This document shows, in pieces, positions 10,454-22,392 of a DNA stretch of 64,000 nt; within the stretch, counting starts at the first letter, position 1; each line of letters starts with the position of its first letter. The notes beneath the pieces were generated by a model that ran no database searches, was not told the origin of the DNA, and saw only the letters and a list, made by a program, of their open reading frames with translations. Source of the DNA: Prosopocoilus inquinatus (lineage: Eukaryota > Arthropoda > Insecta > Coleoptera > Lucanidae); the NCBI GenBank assembly GCA_036172665.1, contig CM069875.1, forward strand, positions 21,421,806 through 21,485,805. Direction: 5' to 3'. A program made the translations under genes and the position numbers.

Positions 10454-10784
10454 TGCCCGCCAAAAAAATCTGGGACAGTTAATATATGTATATAAATATG
10501 ACAAGTTAATTATTGTTGCTGTGACGTATTCGCCCGCTTATTTATTTCTGGCTTTTTATGTTACCGTAGAAACAAGTTTAAGGCGAGGCGCAAACCAGAG
10601 CAGAAAGCATGCGGTGGCGGGAGCGGTAGCGGTACGGCCATAAGAGAAACATACAAATACGGTACAGCGACCGCCACCGCGCAGTTTTCCGCAATGGTTT
10701 GCGCCTCGCCTAAAGTTGCGTTCAAACTAATAAAATTACTCAAAATTGCGAGTAAAGACTTATCCCAGATTTTTTTGGCGGGCA
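10454..10784. mobile_element. MITE with 22-bp TIRs and a GC-rich inner hairpin
   Basis: Terminal inverted repeats TGCCCGCCAAAAAAATCT(GGGA) lie at 10454-10475 and 10763-10784. A second inverted pair (TTTAAGGCGAGGCGCAAACC at 10577-10596 with 10696-10714) encloses GC-rich arms (GCGGTGGCGGGAGCGGTAGC against GCGACCGCCACCGC). No transposase is present. Confidence 0.8.
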
Positions 10785-13162
10785 TTAATTTATTCTTCCA
10801 ATTGTTTCACTGTACTTTTTTCAGATTTTTACCATGTATCTGTCAAGCCGAAATAGTGACTTCTACCAAAAAATATGTACTTTTACATAAACAGTAATAA
10901 ATCCGCATGATTCGCGTCGAATTTTTTGATTTATTATTTATTTTTTTTATTTAAGCTGATATATTACGTGATCGTTTTCTACTCTGAATAGCGAAACTCA
11001 TAACAAGATTTTCAAATACCATCCCAAAATGGTGGCCACACAGAGGCCATATGTCCGCATTTCCCCGGACATGTTCGGGTTCTCCGGCAATCCTGGGACG
11101 TCCGGACGGGTTTTGATAACTGGTCCGGATTTTCGCTAGGTCCCAAAGCCAATAGTTAACTCACAAGACATATACTGACCAGGCAATCGAAATTTACAGC
11201 AGGTACGCAGACTAGGCAACACCATTTAACTGTTTAGAAGGACGACAAAAATTGGTTGAAAAAGTTAGGGTTGCCGTTTAAAAATAACAAAATGTTTCTT
11301 CTTAAAATTAAAACTTTATTGGTTTCAGGCTTTTGAAAAACAAGAAATAAATAAAATATGAACTAAGTGCGTAGTTTAGACCACCTTGTACATAAAAGTA
11401 AAATATATTTTTTTTTTACAAATGATTTTTTAAATATCTTCCTCGTCCGGATTTTGTCCGGATTTTTAAGTAGCCGCAAGAAACTGTAGAGAAACTGTCA
11501 CACTCTGATTAATAAATAGCTGAAAAGAATTGAAAATTCCGTTTCTGTTTTCAAAATTTTAATCGCTTTTAATTTTGGCACCAGTCTACTAGAAACTTTC
11601 TGTTTATTAAATATCTACATCTAAAAATTTATTTATTTACTATTTTCTCAATAACTCGTAGAATATCAGAATTGGACCCTACAAACTGTATATCATTGAA
11701 AAGCTTGTCAAAAGCGCTATGGATGGTGTGAAAATATGCATGGTGTTCTATTTGAAAAAATTAAGTTTTTGTTATTTATAATTGTTCATATTCAAAAAAT
11801 CATAGCAAGCCTTGGAACATCCCTTTAGGACTCGGCTTGATCTCGAAAGATTGGCCATAGCTTTGGCATTAACTGAAAAAAAATCGGTTGCGTTATCTTT
11901 AGTGGTTTAGAAGTTACGAATTTTTGAATGAAACCTTGCATCCAGGAATTTTCAAAAAAAGATTGACTCACATCAAAAATTCTGACTGATACGTAAAAAT
12001 AACTCAAATAAACTTAACGCAGAAATTAGTGTAGAATGAAAAAATGAAGTCAAAATGGGGTGTAATCCTACTAAAATTTTGTCTAATATGTCCAGCAATT
12101 TCAAATTACAATTTTCTAATTATCGTATCTTAAATAAGTGCTATTTTTAGCAACTGTAAAAGTTACTCACCAGCATTGTCCTACTTATATTTGGTTATCG
12201 AACAAGCAAACTGTTGGCGTAAAAAGTTAAAAAAAAATCAATAATAAAAAATTTTGCCATATGGTGCAAACTTTTTGGCGGTTATTGTATATTGAAATAT
12301 TTTAAAAACGACAAAATACTTTAGACAGAATAAAATATTTTAAATACAATGTAATCTTGTGTATTTATAAATAAGTATAAAATTCAAACGATGTCCTTCC
12401 CCTCGGAATTTTCGAAAACTTTCATGACATTGGGGCAGTAGGTACTTCTAATTATTTTTTTTAATGATATTTTACACATTTAAACAATAGTTACAAGAGC
12501 ATCTATCGCTCAAAATTGGAAAAAAAATCCATCCTATCGTATATGTCGTCGGCACCACGTATAACTAACAAATCTGACGCACTTTCGTTGCTTATACGTG
12601 GTGTCGAATATGTATCAGTCATGAAGTTCATTAAATTTGCAAACTTTTCTATTAAAATTATCTCAACTTTTCGGTCCGTATTTAAGAAAGCCCTTCTTAA
12701 CATCTGTCGCTTTATTAAGTTCACCTACTTTACAAAACAGCATTAAACCTGAACTTGACTTCTTAATCGGCAAAACTTCCGCCATTATCTAGTAAAATAT
12801 AGCGGTTCCGCCTTACATGAAGCCTTTCATTCACAGAACATTTTCCCAAACAATATTTTGCAGCAAAATCTCTTTTATTTCAGAAAGAAAGCTGTACTTG
12901 AAAGCTGGAGTAAGCCAGGCTTGATGAGCGCATTTTTCTAATCAAGACATCCGTTAACTTTCAGCTGAAGCAACTATAAGTAGAATAAACTGAGAGAATC
13001 CTGCTTCGCGCGGTTGAGGTTTAATTTTAAATTATGTATTTTATTGGAGATTTTGACTGAGTTTTTCGTTTACTAGTTTCACAAGTCAATTTCGAGTGAT
13101 AAACGATGTAAGTCTGTGGATACAAACTTTTTCACCTAGTCTGCAATACAGTTTTAAGGTTG
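10785..13162. other. Gene-free intergenic stretch
   Basis: Only short shadow frames are present. Weak features are a TCCGGA-rich patch near 11060-11145 and a 12-bp inverted pair CACCACGTATAA/TTATACGTGGTG at about 12550-12602. No coding similarity was recognised. Confidence 0.5.
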
Positions 13163-13180
13163 TCGCACATCTAGCGCGGC
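13163..13180. repeat. 18-bp direct repeat flanking the Transib-like element (copy 1; copy 2 at 14586-14603)
   Basis: TCGCACATCTAGCGCGGC occurs on each side of the element, outside the 5-bp duplication. It is probably part of an older host repeat into which the element inserted. Confidence 0.7.
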
Positions 13181-13236
13181 GAAGAAAATATCTTTTGCTG
13201 TATTCTTATGAGAGTGCGCACACTGTTGCGGCGCCG

Positions 13237-14569
13237 CACAGTGGGTAAAAACGGCTAGTTTGCGGAAAAAAATCAATAACTTTGCAATTAGATGACATAA
13301 GTAAATGAAATTTTGAACAGTGATCAATTTTGTGATTATGGTTTAGTATGAGTGGAAGTGTATGTTAGGTGTCATAATTACGGAAATTAGCGATAATAAA
13401 TAAAGCTCGAGCATTCTGGTAAAAACCAGTATATAAATAAATATAAATATAAATAAAGCAGCGGCGTAGATTTCAACGTCGCCGCTGAACGTTTTATATG
13501 CCAGAGGCATTCTCATCCACGCGCTCATTGCATCAGAAGCAACCATTTGATGTACAGAATTTTTACTTATATTATGAACGGTACCTACACACTTTATTAT
13601 CAAACATATCAAAAATGTTAAACATCAACATTTTATTTAAACATTTTAGGAATTCATCTGAACCCCCAGAATTTTATAATAAAGTATATTTTCTCGAATT
13701 AAAAAAGATATTTTTCTTCCAATTTCAGAAATATATAGTTTGCCTATATTTGATTTTATATTTTTAAATTTATTTTAGGGAGATATAGTAGGCGTTGCAC
13801 TTATAAGAATTTTATTTTATGTGACAAAAGTTAATTTTAATTAAAAGACTATTAATCTGGGACATTTCATAAAACAAAATGTTATTAGCTGAGACAAATT
13901 ACTGATGTAATGATGTAAATTAATAAAAATATACCAAAATATGATAATTTCAAACTTAATTATTGCAAAAATACACACAATTGGCGCAGTGAAACAATGT
14001 CCAAGCCTACTTAGTATATGTATGTATACTGAACGCTAAGATACTGCGCGTTACCAAAACATTCGTTTGCTTTTTGCTTTATAAATTAGCAAGGGGCAGC
14101 TAGTGGCAACTAAATTTTTATATACACGTTTTCATAAGATGTAGGGAATACACTGGTAGTAATCAGAGAGCGGAGGTAAGCGGAGCTGTTGATGAAAACT
14201 TTTTCACTTCCGCAAAATGCAGTACTTTACGTAACAACTCATAATTTTAAATTGTATCCCTACATTTCAACGACTCTAACACAAATAAATACGGAAAGGA
14301 TGCCTACTAATTATAAACATATAATTGTTTTTGTAATTTTATTCTAGTTGCGTATACATGCATATGAATTTTCTTAATACTCGACTCTCATTTCTGTCTC
14401 CTTGTATCACTGAACTTCCAAGTCTTCCTGATCTTCTGTTTCTAATATTAACCTGATTTTTTTTTTGTTAAATGATAATCCACCATCTTTTAGTTCTTAA
14501 ATATACTACTAATAAAACGTGCTACAAGCACTTCGAAAAATGACTTTTTTCCGCTCATTTCCCACTGTG
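13237..14569. mobile_element. Non-autonomous Transib-like element with RSS-like ends
   Basis: Both ends start CACAGTGGG, and the heptamer CACAGTG is identical to the RAG recombination-signal heptamer. The element is flanked by a 5-bp GC-rich duplication CGCCG (13232-13236 and 14570-14574), as expected for Transib. Inside, the block GCGG followed by an A-run and TCA occurs at both ends. The A-run starts 22 nt after the heptamer on the left and 12 nt after it on the right. The 1333-bp interior encodes no recognisable transposase, so the element must be mobilised in trans. Transib transposases are the relatives of RAG1. Confidence 0.8.
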
Positions 14570-14603
14570 CGCCGCTATCCAGCTATCGCACATCTAGCGC
14601 GGC

Positions 14604-15065
14604 AACCCTACCCACCCAGGACGACGACGTTGAGAAAATGTTATTTTTCTCTGGTCTAAATGGATGAACACTATTGGTATATATAACAAAAATTTTTCAC
14701 AAGAAGTAAAGTTTACTTTACAGGTACGCTTCGAAATAGATTTGTAACATCAAAAGAAACAAATTTGGATTTATTTGGTAGTTCGATATTTTTAATTTTG
14801 TTTGTTAAATCGTAGAAATTTTTGATTGAAAATTTTGCAGAGAAATTGTGATTTTGTGTTATCTAATATTATGTTTTGATTAGTTTTTGCGATAGTTTGT
14901 ATGAAGGTGCAGAAAAAAATGAGACTGCGGAGTTCATGAGTGTAAGTTTCCTGGGATCACTATCATTAAACAAGCTTCTACAATCTTGTATTACTGATTT
15001 GATCTGTTTTTGAAAGTATTCTGTAGGATTTTTGTTTAAAACTTTTGTTATCCAGTAAAACTAAT
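14604..15065. other. Gene-free stretch
   Basis: AT-rich with no reading frame or repeat recognised. Its right edge abuts the 5'-truncated Penelope-like element. Confidence 0.45.
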
Positions 15066-16223
15066 TTTATAAAAAAAACAAGAAATATTAGAAGCACTTA
15101 AAATATGCCTAGAACAGAACTATTTCGAGTTCAATAACCGTTATTACAGTTCCAAAGAAGGATTAATAATGGGAAATCCACTCAGCCCTCTGCTAGCGAG
15201 ATATTTATGAATTTCCTAGAAGATAAAATTTACAAGCACCCCATCTTCCAGAAATTCCTGTATTGGCACAGATACGTTGACGATGTTCTCGCATGTTTTG
15301 TCGGTACAATTAGACAACTAGACCAATTTCTTAATTTCATCAACAGTCTACATGACAACATTAAGTTTACAATAGATTAAGAAAATAAACAACCGACACA
15401 TTTATTCTATATTTCATAAACCTTCTCACACTGACACAACAACATATAATTCATCAGATCACCCCAGACAACATAAATTAGCATCGTTCCACAGCATGAT
15501 AACAGATTAACAATAATACCTTTAAACAAATCAAATTTTAAAAAAGAACTCAATATAATAAAACAAATTGCAAATAATGGGTACACGTCACAAATGATTG
15601 ACAACATTTTAAATAAAAAACTCTTTAAGAAAACAATAGATTTGATATATCCTAGCCCAACTAAAGAAAAAGATAACAATTATAAAGTTCTTACATATTA
15701 CAGAGGCAAAACTAGCGAAAACATCAAAAAGTATCTCACTAAGTTAAATATCAACGTTGCTTTCAAAACCAATAATACAATAGGAAAATACATAAAAAAT
15801 AGTAAAAGCAAAATAGATAAAAACGATAAGTCAGGAGTATATCCGCTAGTATGTGGGGATTGTACAAAAACTTATATAGGCCAATCAGGTAGAAGTTTTT
15901 CTAAAAGAATTAAAGAACACTTTTCCAGCTTCATTCATAAAAAACTGATTCACACTACGCCTCACACCTCATTGAGTCTCATCATAATTTCAACACCGAT
16001 TTTAAAATTTGACACGTAGAAAGTAAAAGTAAAAAACTAGACCTCCTGGAATCCCTAGAAACAAACAAGCTTAAAAATTCCAACAACTTATTGAATAGCC
16101 AGCTAGGCCTTAACAATTCACCATTGGTCAATCTGTTTCAATATTAAGTATAAAAGCCTACCTCAAGATATTTTGTGTTTCTACCCGAAGAAGCTGTAGT
16201 AATAGTGAAACATGTAGTATTTA
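15066..16223 (+). pseudogene. Penelope-like element, 5'-truncated: RT and GIY-YIG endonuclease remnants
   Basis: The first part reads, with a one-base frame break near 15200, GLIMGNPLSPLL then EIFMNFLEDKIYKHPIF and WHRYVDDVLACF. This is the catalytic region of a Penelope-type reverse transcriptase with YVDD. After a stop near 15378, IYRKPSHTDTTTYN marks the RT C-terminus. At 15594-16019 an open stretch carries SGVYPLVCGDCTKTYIGQSG and SFSKRIKEHFSSF, the GIY-YIG endonuclease that nicks the target. A further frameshift leads to a tail ending near 16146. Most of the RT and everything upstream are missing. Such elements supply the machinery thought to mobilise retrozymes. Confidence 0.88.
16181..16223 (+). 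ncRNA. Degenerate hammerhead motif at the 3' end of the Penelope-like element
   Basis: CCGAAGA (16185-16191) takes the place of CTGAAGA, with a T-to-C change at the invariant U4. GAAA follows at 16207-16210, then CATGTA, which allows a 2-bp stem III. Stem I has about 3 bp and stem II is poor. Position and layout match the hammerheads known in Penelope-like elements, but this copy should be inactive. Confidence 0.5.
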
Positions 16224-17145
16224 AGAAATTTTGTAACTTTACAAAATATAGTGGAAATTGTGCATAAAAAAGTTTAGTTTTTTTACATCTACGTCTACGT
16301 TTAAAAAAGTTAGCTATTGTAGCCATTTTCCGTGAACACTAAAATTTTGTTACTAAATCTTTTATAAAATAGTAGGCTTTGGAAGATAATATTTTAGAAA
16401 CATAATTAATTTGACATGCTGAACGCGATACGATGATAAAAAACCTAACATACTATTTAAAAAAGTTGGAAACAATTGAAAATCTCGAAAACTTGATAGT
16501 CATTTGTTTTTCTGAAGGTACTGTAAAAGCCAGAAGGAGAAGTCCTAAAACTTTTCTCCTTTCTAATAAAGACACCTTAAGTTCAAAGATGCGAGATTAA
16601 AAGAAAATAAATCTGTTATTGAGAATTGCTTTTTGTACATATATATTTTCTACAGCATTACAGAAAATAAAATCTTTTATATGAAATTTTGTCAGTAACA
16701 TGACATCTTATTACTTGTGGGTTAAAAATAGACATAACAAATTTATAATTATTAAATCTTTATACAAAAGTTCTTCGTTTCTGAACATGTTTCTGAGGAG
16801 GCATAACCCATAAAAGCAACTTGAAAAGCATACTTTGAGAAAAAGAACTATGCAACAGTATATTGTTTTTAGATGGTTCAGGTTCAGGATCAGGCTCAGA
16901 AACGAAAGATTTTGTATGTAGATAAATAAATTAGGCTAAATTGTAATATTTTGATATCGTCTATACGTGGTGTAATTATTGTCATCTTTTTCGATAACAT
17001 CCTGTAAAATTATAGGCATAACCTCTAAACTACCATTTGTTTGAAATTATTTTAAATGTCAACCAATCTCACCAACCGCCATTAACATTAGATGCTCACG
17101 CTTAAAAATCCCAACTAAATTTTTGATGTCACATTTTTTAGTGAA
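16224..17145. other. Gene-free stretch
   Basis: AT-rich sequence with no coding or repeat signal that I recognise. It ends at the target duplication AATA (17146-17149) of the Gypsy element. Confidence 0.45.
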
Positions 17146-17149
17146 AATA

Positions 17150-18624
17150 TGTTACAGTTAGATTTTTCGTTAGTGTTTTCTATGTTAAAATTTTTACTTT
17201 TAATCAAATTTGAAGTTGGGTGGCGAACCTAGTCGCTTACTCTGCCTTTTTGGGTTAGGCATTTAGTCGCTAGATGTCGTAAGCTTGCAGTGTGCATATA
17301 AATCTAGTTCGTTGGCAATAGAATGTTCCAGAATTTTATGCGGAAGTGACGTAGGTTGAAATGCACGCTTCCTATTGGTGCAGACTTCGGACAAGGCGGA
17401 AGGGTTGGTGACGACCATGTTTCTTTGTTCACTTTTGAAACGGATTGCGAGGCAAGCAGACGTTTTCTTGTGCACTCTGTGCTTTTGTGTTATGTGAGTT
17501 TTGGTTGGTGGTTTTGAGGGCAAATCCACTGTGCCGACGGCGAATGCCGGAATCTTCCCCGCTGTTCTTGAAAAGTATCGTGTGAATACTTTTGTCTAAA
17601 CCTGTAAATTACTAGGTAAGTCGCATCCTTTTTTTTTTTTTTTGATCCGCCATTACGAAGCTAATGCGCTTTATTTTCTTTTCCGTTAGGTTTTTTTCTT
17701 TACCCCTTTGGTTTCTCCTTGTGCTAATTGCTGTTGGTGTAATTTTGGAATCACCACCTCATCGGTGAATACCTCGGGATGTCCCTACCTGGCGCGTGAA
17801 ACCCCGACTCGAGAACGTCGTCGCGTCTCGGTCGAGTGACGTCACATTTCGGCGTGCAACGCGGAAAGTAGTTTTGGGGACAACCCCTGACCAACACCAG
17901 GCAAAGCGGCAGATTTTCTTACTCCTGCGCTGACGGGCAGTTCAAGCCTTGGAGATGACGCCTTGGAAAAGGACCAAACGCACTTGGAAGAAAATTTCAG
18001 GTCCTATTTTGTATATTTCATAACCTACCAGTAGAGCTCAAGTTTACCTCCGCGTCACATTTTTTTTTTTGTTTTTGTTAGTTCAGTGGACAATTCATTG
18101 CTTTGTTGACAAGTTTTAATAACCCATTAACTTACAGTGTAAGAGCAGATCTGTTCCCACTTGCAGTTTTTGCGAGTTTTATTGTGTCAAGACATTTTGT
18201 TGGTTACGACCTTTTATTTATATTTAACGTGGGTCCATTTAAGAGACAATAAAGTTTGGTTCAACTTTTGATGGTGATATTTAACAGGCTGTGTGTGTGG
18301 GTGTCAAATTACCGTACCCCCTTGACTTTTACACTCTATCCCCTTGCTGCATTATTATCGTCGCACTCAGCTGAGGCGAAGTTGGTTGAAAACGACTGCT
18401 TCGTCATAACACACCTAGGTAATCTCTCCGTTTCGTGGCGCCTTATAAATTCTGAGACGACCCCTTTTACTGTTGGAGAACCTCGACCCTTCTCCGTTGA
18501 GTCAGCCGTGGGCACCCAGGTGTTACCACCGTTCAGCTGCGCCTTTCGCACGGTAAGTGTAGTATTCTGTCCCGAACCTCCAACTTTAGTTAGACTACCA
18601 CCAAAAAGCTGTGGTTAGGTAGCA
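17150..18624 (+). repeat. 5' LTR of the Gypsy element
   Basis: Starts TGTTACAG and ends GGTAGCA; 1475 bp, near-identical to 24117-25590. An AATAAA signal at about 18248 suggests the polyadenylation point. The reading frame at 18256-18618 is non-coding LTR sequence. Confidence 0.95.
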
Positions 18625-18630
18625 AATTTT

Positions 18631-18648
18631 TGGCACCTCTACGTGGGG
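18631..18648 (+). promoter_or_regulatory. Primer-binding site of the Gypsy element
   Basis: TGGCACCTCTACGTGGGG begins 6 nt after the LTR. The leading TGG complements the CCA end of a tRNA. I cannot name the tRNA. Confidence 0.5.
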
Positions 18649-18946
18649 CTTCCTTCCTTTTGAAGTTTTCTCGTGTTCCCCAGGTCCTTAGACACATTTA
18701 CCTCATACGTCCAAGTATTTTTTTTTTTTTTTTTCAAATTTATTTTGTTTCCCCAAGTGGACGAGCACGCCTTGGCACATCATCGCCGTGGTTTATCAAC
18801 TTCTTACCATTCCCCAGGTGCTCCGACACAAATTTCAAGACTAAGTTAATGTTTCCAATTATTTTCCTGAATTTCCTTCCTGACATAGACACACAGAGCA
18901 ACGGTGTATTGTGATTATAACTTTATTGTCTCATATTTTTGTAATA

Positions 18947-20023
18947 ATGGATTTTAAATTGCGACCTGATCGTTTAACTTCACAAGAGCTTACATATGAA
19001 TTAAAAGTCCGTGGTATCGATGATGGTGGAACCGTTCCCAAAAAAATTGAGACACTTAGAAAATTATTGCAAGAGGAAAACGAGGCGTGTGGTACCGCAG
19101 TTGAGTATATGTTTTCTTCTCAGGAGGATTTGTTAGCTTTGCAGGCAAAATTAATAGAGATTCTTGCGCTCATAGACGATTTAAAACCGAGTACTTCAAA
19201 TTATTTTCGAGGGAAAATTGCGGCAGAAATTACGCATGCTTTTGGACGCGCGCATCGCTGTCAAGCTACTTCTAGGGACGAAATCGATATACGTGATAAT
19301 TTTGTTACTGAACTTCAAGAACTCATGGCAGAATATGAATTAAAGTGGTTAAAGCTTAATGCGGATCGAGCTGTATCGGCGGATGTTCCAAAAACCCCTT
19401 TGATAAATTTAAGCGCTATGGCGGATGATTTTGTTGCATCTAGCAGTCGTGTTGAAACCGTTGCGCCAGATAAAATCGCGCTGCCACCAAAAGTTAAGTC
19501 GTTGTCGCCGATTGCTAGGACTGACTTTGATCAGTCACATACGCTTTTCTTGACCCCTTCGGCAACAAATGTGACTCCTCCTCAACAATTCACGTACGGA
19601 AGTTCCCCTGTTAGAGCAACCGAGTTTAAGTCGATACCCGTATCTAAGTGGAATATTACCTACGCAGGAGACAATAAAGTGATGTCATTAAATGCTTTCT
19701 TGGAAAGAGTTAGTGAACTTTGTGTTTCGCGAAATGTCTCTGAGGCATCCTTGTTGATTTCAGCTTCTGATTTATTCCGAGGTAAAGCGCTTATTTGGTA
19801 TCGAGCAAATAAACATCTCTGTCAAACGTGGTCCGAGCTAGTGCGTCTCCTTCGTGAGGAATTTCAAGTTCCTGATTTCGATGACCGACTTTTCGAGGAA
19901 ATTAAACGTAGAACTCAAGGTCCAGACGAATCCATTGGTATTTACTTGTCAGTTATGACAAATCTTTTTAATAGACTGAATACCCAGGTCCCAAATTGGA
20001 TTAGTGGATATTGTTTCAATTGA
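18947..20023 (+). pseudogene. Gypsy gag, capsid part, truncated by a frame break
   Basis: Starts at ATG 18947 (MDFKLRPDRLTSQELTYELK); an upstream in-frame extension has no Met context typical of gag. The N-terminus has a SAP-like helix-extension pattern (LTSQELTYELKVRGID, then KKIETLRKLLQEE). The capsid-like region contains WNITYAGD and LFRGKALIWYRAN, then WSELVRLLREEFQ, a hallmark of Ty3/Gypsy capsid. The frame is lost after NRLNTQVPNW at about 20000, and the zinc-knuckle part continues in another frame. Some capsid C-terminal sequence appears to be missing at this junction. Confidence 0.85.
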
Positions 20024-20357
20024 GCAATTATTACAGTTGGGTCGACGACTAGAATCTCGTAAGTCAGCTGTTGAGTCATATGCACCTCCACCTCGCAAAG
20101 GCTCCTTACTGGAACCTGATCTGGCCTATGTGACCAATCAATCTGTCGAGGCTATGGACTGCAGCCCTGTTGAAGCGACTTCTGCCCCTGATTCTCCAAA
20201 TAGGTCAAATAAAAAGTGCTGGAATTGCAGGAGAGATGGACACATGGCTCGGGACTGCAATCTTCCTGCTCAGAAACATTGTTTCCGCTGTGGCAAGCCT
20301 AACGTAACCTCAAAAACATGCCCTAGGTGTTCAAAAAACTTGCAAACCGCGCATTAG
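20004..20357 (+). pseudogene. Gypsy gag, nucleocapsid part with two zinc knuckles
   Basis: Continues gag in a shifted frame. CWNCRRDGHMARDC and CFRCGKPNVTSKTC are two CCHC-type knuckles that would bind the RNA genome. It overlaps the start of pol by 31 bp in another frame, which in intact relatives is the site of gag-pol frameshifting. Confidence 0.85.
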
Positions 20358-22297
20358 GTGGTCGACTGATGCGTTGCTTCCAACTTTCTAAATCGACCAC
20401 AACACCTCCACAAATTTCAGCAAAACTCGACTATGTCCTGTCAAATGCTATTGATGATGAGCGTCCTTATTTAGAAGTTTCGATTTTTGGCACTAAATTT
20501 CTGGGTTTATTGGATTCTGGCGCTTCATGCACTATAATAGGAGGGCCAGGATGGGAAGTATTGCAAGGTTTCGATTTACCTTTTAGGAAGCATTGTACAA
20601 ATTGTACGGTAGCTAACGGTCAATCTTGTGTTAGCCCAGGTAGTGTCACGACTCCTATTCAATTAAGGGATCGCGTTCGCATCATTGACATCTTAGTAGT
20701 ACCCGAACTTCCACAAACTTTAATCCTTGGTGCAGATTTCTGGAGATTAATGGAAATCGTCCCTGATCTCAGATCGGGTGAATGGACTTTTAGGAAGGAC
20801 ATCGTTTGTTCGGTGGAACAACCGAAGGCTTGTGTTGAACTCACTTTACCGCAACAACAAAGATTGGATGGTTTAGTGGAAAAACTTTTTCATAATGTCG
20901 AAGAAGGTAAGCTCGGATGTACTAATATGGTCGAACACGTCATCAATACGGACAGTACTCCCATTAAACAACGTTACTACCCTATTTCTCCGGCCAGACA
21001 AGCAATCGTAGATAAAGAGTTGGACAACATGTTAGAACTCGGTATCGTAGAAAGATCCAATTCGGCTTGGTCTTCGCCCATTTTACTCGTCCCAAAGAAA
21101 GATGGAACAGTAAGGTTTTGTGTCGATTTTCGTAAAGTAAACCAAGTTACAAAACGTGATGCTTATCCCTTACCCTATGTGTCTGCCACTCTTGATAAAC
21201 TCCGCGACGCAAAATATCTCACCTCACTAGACATCAAATCAGCTTATTGGCAAATACCTGTTGCAAAAGAGTCTCGACAGTATACCGCTTTTACAATTCC
21301 TAATCGAGGACTTTTCCAATTCTGTCGAATGCCCTTTGGTTTACATAATGCCCCTGCAACTTGGCAACGTTTCATAGATCGTGTCCTAGGTGCTGATTTA
21401 GAGCCACATGTTTTCGTGTACCTTGACGACATCGTCATTGTAACCCAAACGTTTGAAAAACATCTTGAAATCCTTGAAGAGGTTCATAAGAGATTAGTCT
21501 CCGCAGGTTTAACACTAGGTAAGGACAAGTGTCATTTTTGTCGTAGTGAATTAAAGTATCTTGGTTACGTCATCGACAGAAATGGACTTCACGTGGATCC
21601 TGAAAAGGTTGAGGCCATTTTGAAAATCCCTAAACCCACTACTGTGACTGAAGTACGTAGACTCATTGGAATGGCCAGCTGGTATCGTAGATTCATTCCG
21701 AATTTTTCTACCGTGATCGCTCCTTTGTCGAAATTATTGAGGAAAAATTCTAAGCAGCGTTGGGATGAAACTTGTGATCAGGCTTGGGAAAAAATTAGAG
21801 AATATATTGTTTCGGCTCCCGTACTTTCGTGCCCTGATTTCACAAAAGAATTTACGATCCAAACTGACGCTTCAGAGTATGGTCTTGGCGCAGTCCTCAC
21901 ACAACAACAAAATGATGGTGAAAAGGTAATATGTTATCTGAGTCGTTCACTCTCACGTGCCGAACGCAAGTATTCGACTTGCGAAAAGGAATTATTAGCC
22001 ATGTTGTGGGCCATTGAGAAACTCAGACCGTATGTGGAAGGTGCTCATTTCACCGTGATCACTAATCACTATTCCTTGATCTGGTTAAACAGGCTACAAA
22101 ATCCTTCAGGACGTTTGAGTAGGTGGAGCGTACGTCTTCAGCAGTACGATTTTACTGTAGTTCACCGTAAGGGAAAGGAACATGTTGTTCCAGACGCACT
22201 CTCTAGGGCAGTACCGATCATTGATGCCATACACTTGACTGAAATAAAAGATCGACGATACTTAAATCTTCTGGGGAAAATCAAGGCGGACCTCTGA
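20327..22297 (+). pseudogene. Gypsy pol: protease, reverse transcriptase, RNase H
   Basis: A 656-codon open stretch. The aspartic protease has FLGLLDSGASCTIIGG (active-site DSG). The reverse transcriptase has FCVDFRKVNQVTKRDAYPLP, LTSLDIKSAYWQI and the catalytic YLDD in VFVYLDDIVIVTQ. The RNase H has FTIQTDASEYGLGAVLTQ and ELLAMLWAIEKLRPYVEG. The frame ends at a premature TGA (22295-22297) just before the integrase, which resumes in another frame at about 22393. Up to that point the polyprotein looks intact. Confidence 0.93.
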
Positions 22298-22392
22298 ACT
22301 TTCCAAATTATCGGGTAGAAGGGAATATCATCTACAAGTTCGTTACATGCACTTATTATCATCTTATTGAAGCAGAACGGCAGTGGAAACAG

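Noticed and set aside
17263..17529. Minus-strand 88-aa frame repeated at 24230-24496
   Set aside because: LTR sequence read on the opposite strand; no known domain.
18256..18618. 120-aa frame repeated at 25222-25584
   Set aside because: It lies inside the Gypsy LTRs and is repeated only because the LTRs are; no protein features.
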